A stretch of DNA of 64,000 nucleotides from Candidatus Sysuiplasma jiujiangense (lineage in GTDB: Archaea > Thermoplasmatota > Thermoplasmata > Sysuiplasmatales > Sysuiplasmataceae): NCBI GenBank assembly GCA_019721075.1, contig JAHEAD010000011.1, positions 1-64,000 on the forward strand, written 5' to 3'. Position numbers and translations under genes: made by a program. The notes beneath the pieces were generated by a model that had not been told where the DNA came from, made no database searches, and was given only the letters and a program-made list of their open reading frames with translations. This document shows positions 63,226 to 64,000 of the stretch, piece by piece. Numbering within the stretch: the first letter of the stretch is position 1; the number at the start of each line of letters is the position of its first letter.

Positions 63226-63333
63226 ATGAAGAGAAGTTCACGCGTATGGAAGAAGCGAGGCAAGATGCGCTGGAAGTGGCGAAAGAAGAGGATGAGGAGA
63301 AGGAAGAGAGCCCAGAAGATGAGGAAACGATAA
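63226..63333 (+). CDS. rpl41e: 50S ribosomal protein L41e
   Basis: A 35-aa, extremely basic peptide. Its C-terminal 22 residues, MRWKWRKKRMRRRKRAQKMR and two more basic residues, match the L41e pattern (WRKKRMRRLKRKRRKMR in relatives). TATA-like CAATTTATAAAC (about 63174-63185) precedes it. Translation may start at ATG 63226 or at the internal ATG 63265 (preceded by GAGG), which would give the usual ~22-25 residue protein. Genes this small are often missed. Confidence 0.85.
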   Translation: MKRSSRVWKKRGKMRWKWRKKRMRRRKRAQKMRKR

Positions 63334-63358
63334 ACACCTTAGTTCAATTTCATTACCA

Positions 63359-63533
63359 GGGGGTTTGGGGTAGTCCGGTATCCTTGCGGGCTCCAGTGAA
63401 GTCAAACACCTGATACCTCCTGGCAGCGGATGAATTGTTCCTTTAACTGACGGAAGGATGATGAAATACTGGAGCGATGAGCTGCCTGAAGTGGAGGTAC
63501 CCGCTGATGTGGGTTCAAATCCCACAACCCCCA
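63359..63533 (+). tRNA. tRNA-Trp (anticodon CCA) with 102-nt intron
   Basis: Acceptor GGGGGTT (63359-63365) pairs with AACCCCC (63526-63532), discriminator A. The anticodon stem GCGGG (63386-63390) pairs with CCCGC (63500-63504). The loop is CTCCAG plus A (63499) after removal of bases 63397-63498, giving anticodon CCA and the standard 37/38 intron site. CTCC in the exon pairs with GGAG near 63493-63496 to form the bulge-helix-bulge. The T arm GTGGG-TTCAAAT-CCCAC is perfect. Confidence 0.93.
63397..63498 (+). ncRNA. tRNA-Trp intron, putative C/D box guide RNA for C34
   Basis: Within the intron, ATGATGA (63458-63464) matches box C/C'. Twelve bases of guide follow, containing CTGGAGC (63469-63475), complementary to positions 31-37 of the same tRNA. 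ATGA (63477-63480) could serve as a degenerate D/D' box; the base five upstream of it (63472) pairs exactly with C34. CTGA also occurs at 63447-63450 and 63486-63489. Euryarchaeal tRNA-Trp introns of this length are known to guide 2'-O-methylation of C34. Confidence 0.55.
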
Positions 63534-63606
63534 TGCAGAAAGAAGTATCTACCCTTCATCATATAATCTGCCGCATTCTGGAAATAGAAACCATTGCAGG
63601 AATAAA

Positions 63607-64000
63607 ATGAAGATCGAATGGAAACTTAATGAACTTCAAATGCTTAAAAAAGCCGGAATATGCCATTCGTTCTTCATGGACGCACTTTCCAGAACATATA
63701 GAAAGAACAAATACCGAGAATGGAATGCTCTGGGTATCCGGGAAGCGGAAATACTCGGAATCATGTTCTGCGACGAAACGCCTCCGCAGTCTCTCTTCGA
63801 AATTTTTTTTGTGGCGATATGCGGCTACGAAGATTTTTTACCCGATTAAGGGCGATGTCGTTCTAGATATCGGTGCGGGTTAGGGCGATTCCGCGCTCTG
63901 GTGGTGGAAGAAATTTGGTGCCGCGATCTATTTTTTGAAGCTCTCCCCCTTATTTATAAGATACTCTCTGAAAATACAAAATTGAACAATGCCAGTGTTG
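63607..64000 (+). pseudogene. Decayed FkbM-like methyltransferase, runs off the window edge
   Basis: ATG 63607 opens a frame ending LFEIFFVAICGYEDFLP, then a stop. One frame over, sequence continues FYPIKGDVVLDIGAG (SAM motif I), hits TAG at 63881-63883, and continues GDSALWWWKKFGAA. A further shift yields IYKILSENTKLNNASV, the next conserved FkbM-type block, up to the end of the window. At least two frameshifts and one nonsense codon are needed, so this is probably a pseudogene. TATA-like CATATAATC lies near 63562-63570. Confidence 0.7.

Noticed and set aside
1-64000. CRISPR arrays, cas genes, rRNA genes and replication origins
   Set aside because: No regularly spaced repeats, Cas motifs, rRNA sequence or origin-binding repeats with an Orc/Cdc6 gene were seen.

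Overview
The window is archaeal chromosome. It carries a thermosome subunit, an Sm-like protein, ribosomal proteins S17e and L41e, a geranylgeranyl reductase, an archaeal-type mevalonate kinase, a Hef-type helicase, an HTH_10 regulator, two intron-containing tRNA genes, and many TATA boxes placed about 25 bases before leaderless start codons. The long-chain zinc-containing ferredoxin at 52895 closely resembles the Thermoplasma/Sulfolobus type. Together these suggest an uncultivated member of the Thermoplasmata, probably acidophilic. The lineage is inferred from protein resemblance remembered from known families, not from a search.

Layout. 1-7.3 kb is a core block: thermosome, LSm, sugar-phosphate nucleotidyltransferase, Hef-type helicase, TrmB-like regulator, and a ferredoxin plus geranylgeranyl reductase pair for membrane-lipid saturation. 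7.3-13 kb runs leftward: an 891-aa PAS/GAF sensor protein without visible output domain, imidazolonepropionase, mevalonate kinase and a membrane methyltransferase. 13-19 kb holds an aldo/keto reductase, two ABC-2 exporters, a TraB-like protein and S17e. 19-26 kb has an MFS transporter, tRNA-Arg(GCG), a DUF488 protein and a compact smc-scpA-scpB condensin operon. 26-33 kb is mostly membrane proteins (DUF202, a membrane GT2, an APC permease, a second MFS, a duplicated-motif membrane protein) plus a second aldo/keto reductase.

33-48 kb is accessory and scarred. It has a DUF2080 protein, a secreted PNGase A-like gene broken by two compensating frameshifts, a DUF4143-type ATPase with a direct-repeat operator and diverged flanking repeats, tRNA-Arg(UCU) with an 18-nt intron, and a metabolic stretch (surE, antiporter, alcohol dehydrogenase, AlaX, an EXORDIUM-like protein, an LsrF-like aldolase). 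Next comes tRNA-Glu(CTC), whose 3' end is repeated 2.75 kb downstream. Between the repeats lie a hicBA toxin-antitoxin pair with a nonsense codon in hicA and a complete insertion sequence with 13-bp terminal inverted repeats and a 5-bp target duplication.

48-53.3 kb looks like a nitrosative or redox stress island: a hemerythrin-like protein, an HTH_10 regulator, two NnrS-like membrane proteins, a DUF2249-cupin protein and the zinc ferredoxin. Palindromes sit next to two of its promoters. 53.3-56.2 kb has an anchored secreted protein, a TRASH-methyltransferase fusion and a CBS/zinc-ribbon protein. 56.3-63.1 kb is a more A+T-rich surface-polysaccharide island with four GT2 glycosyltransferases (three of them related paralogs), an epimerase and a methyltransferase. 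The window ends with L41e, tRNA-Trp(CCA) whose intron looks like a C/D guide RNA for C34, and a decayed FkbM-type methyltransferase that runs off the edge.
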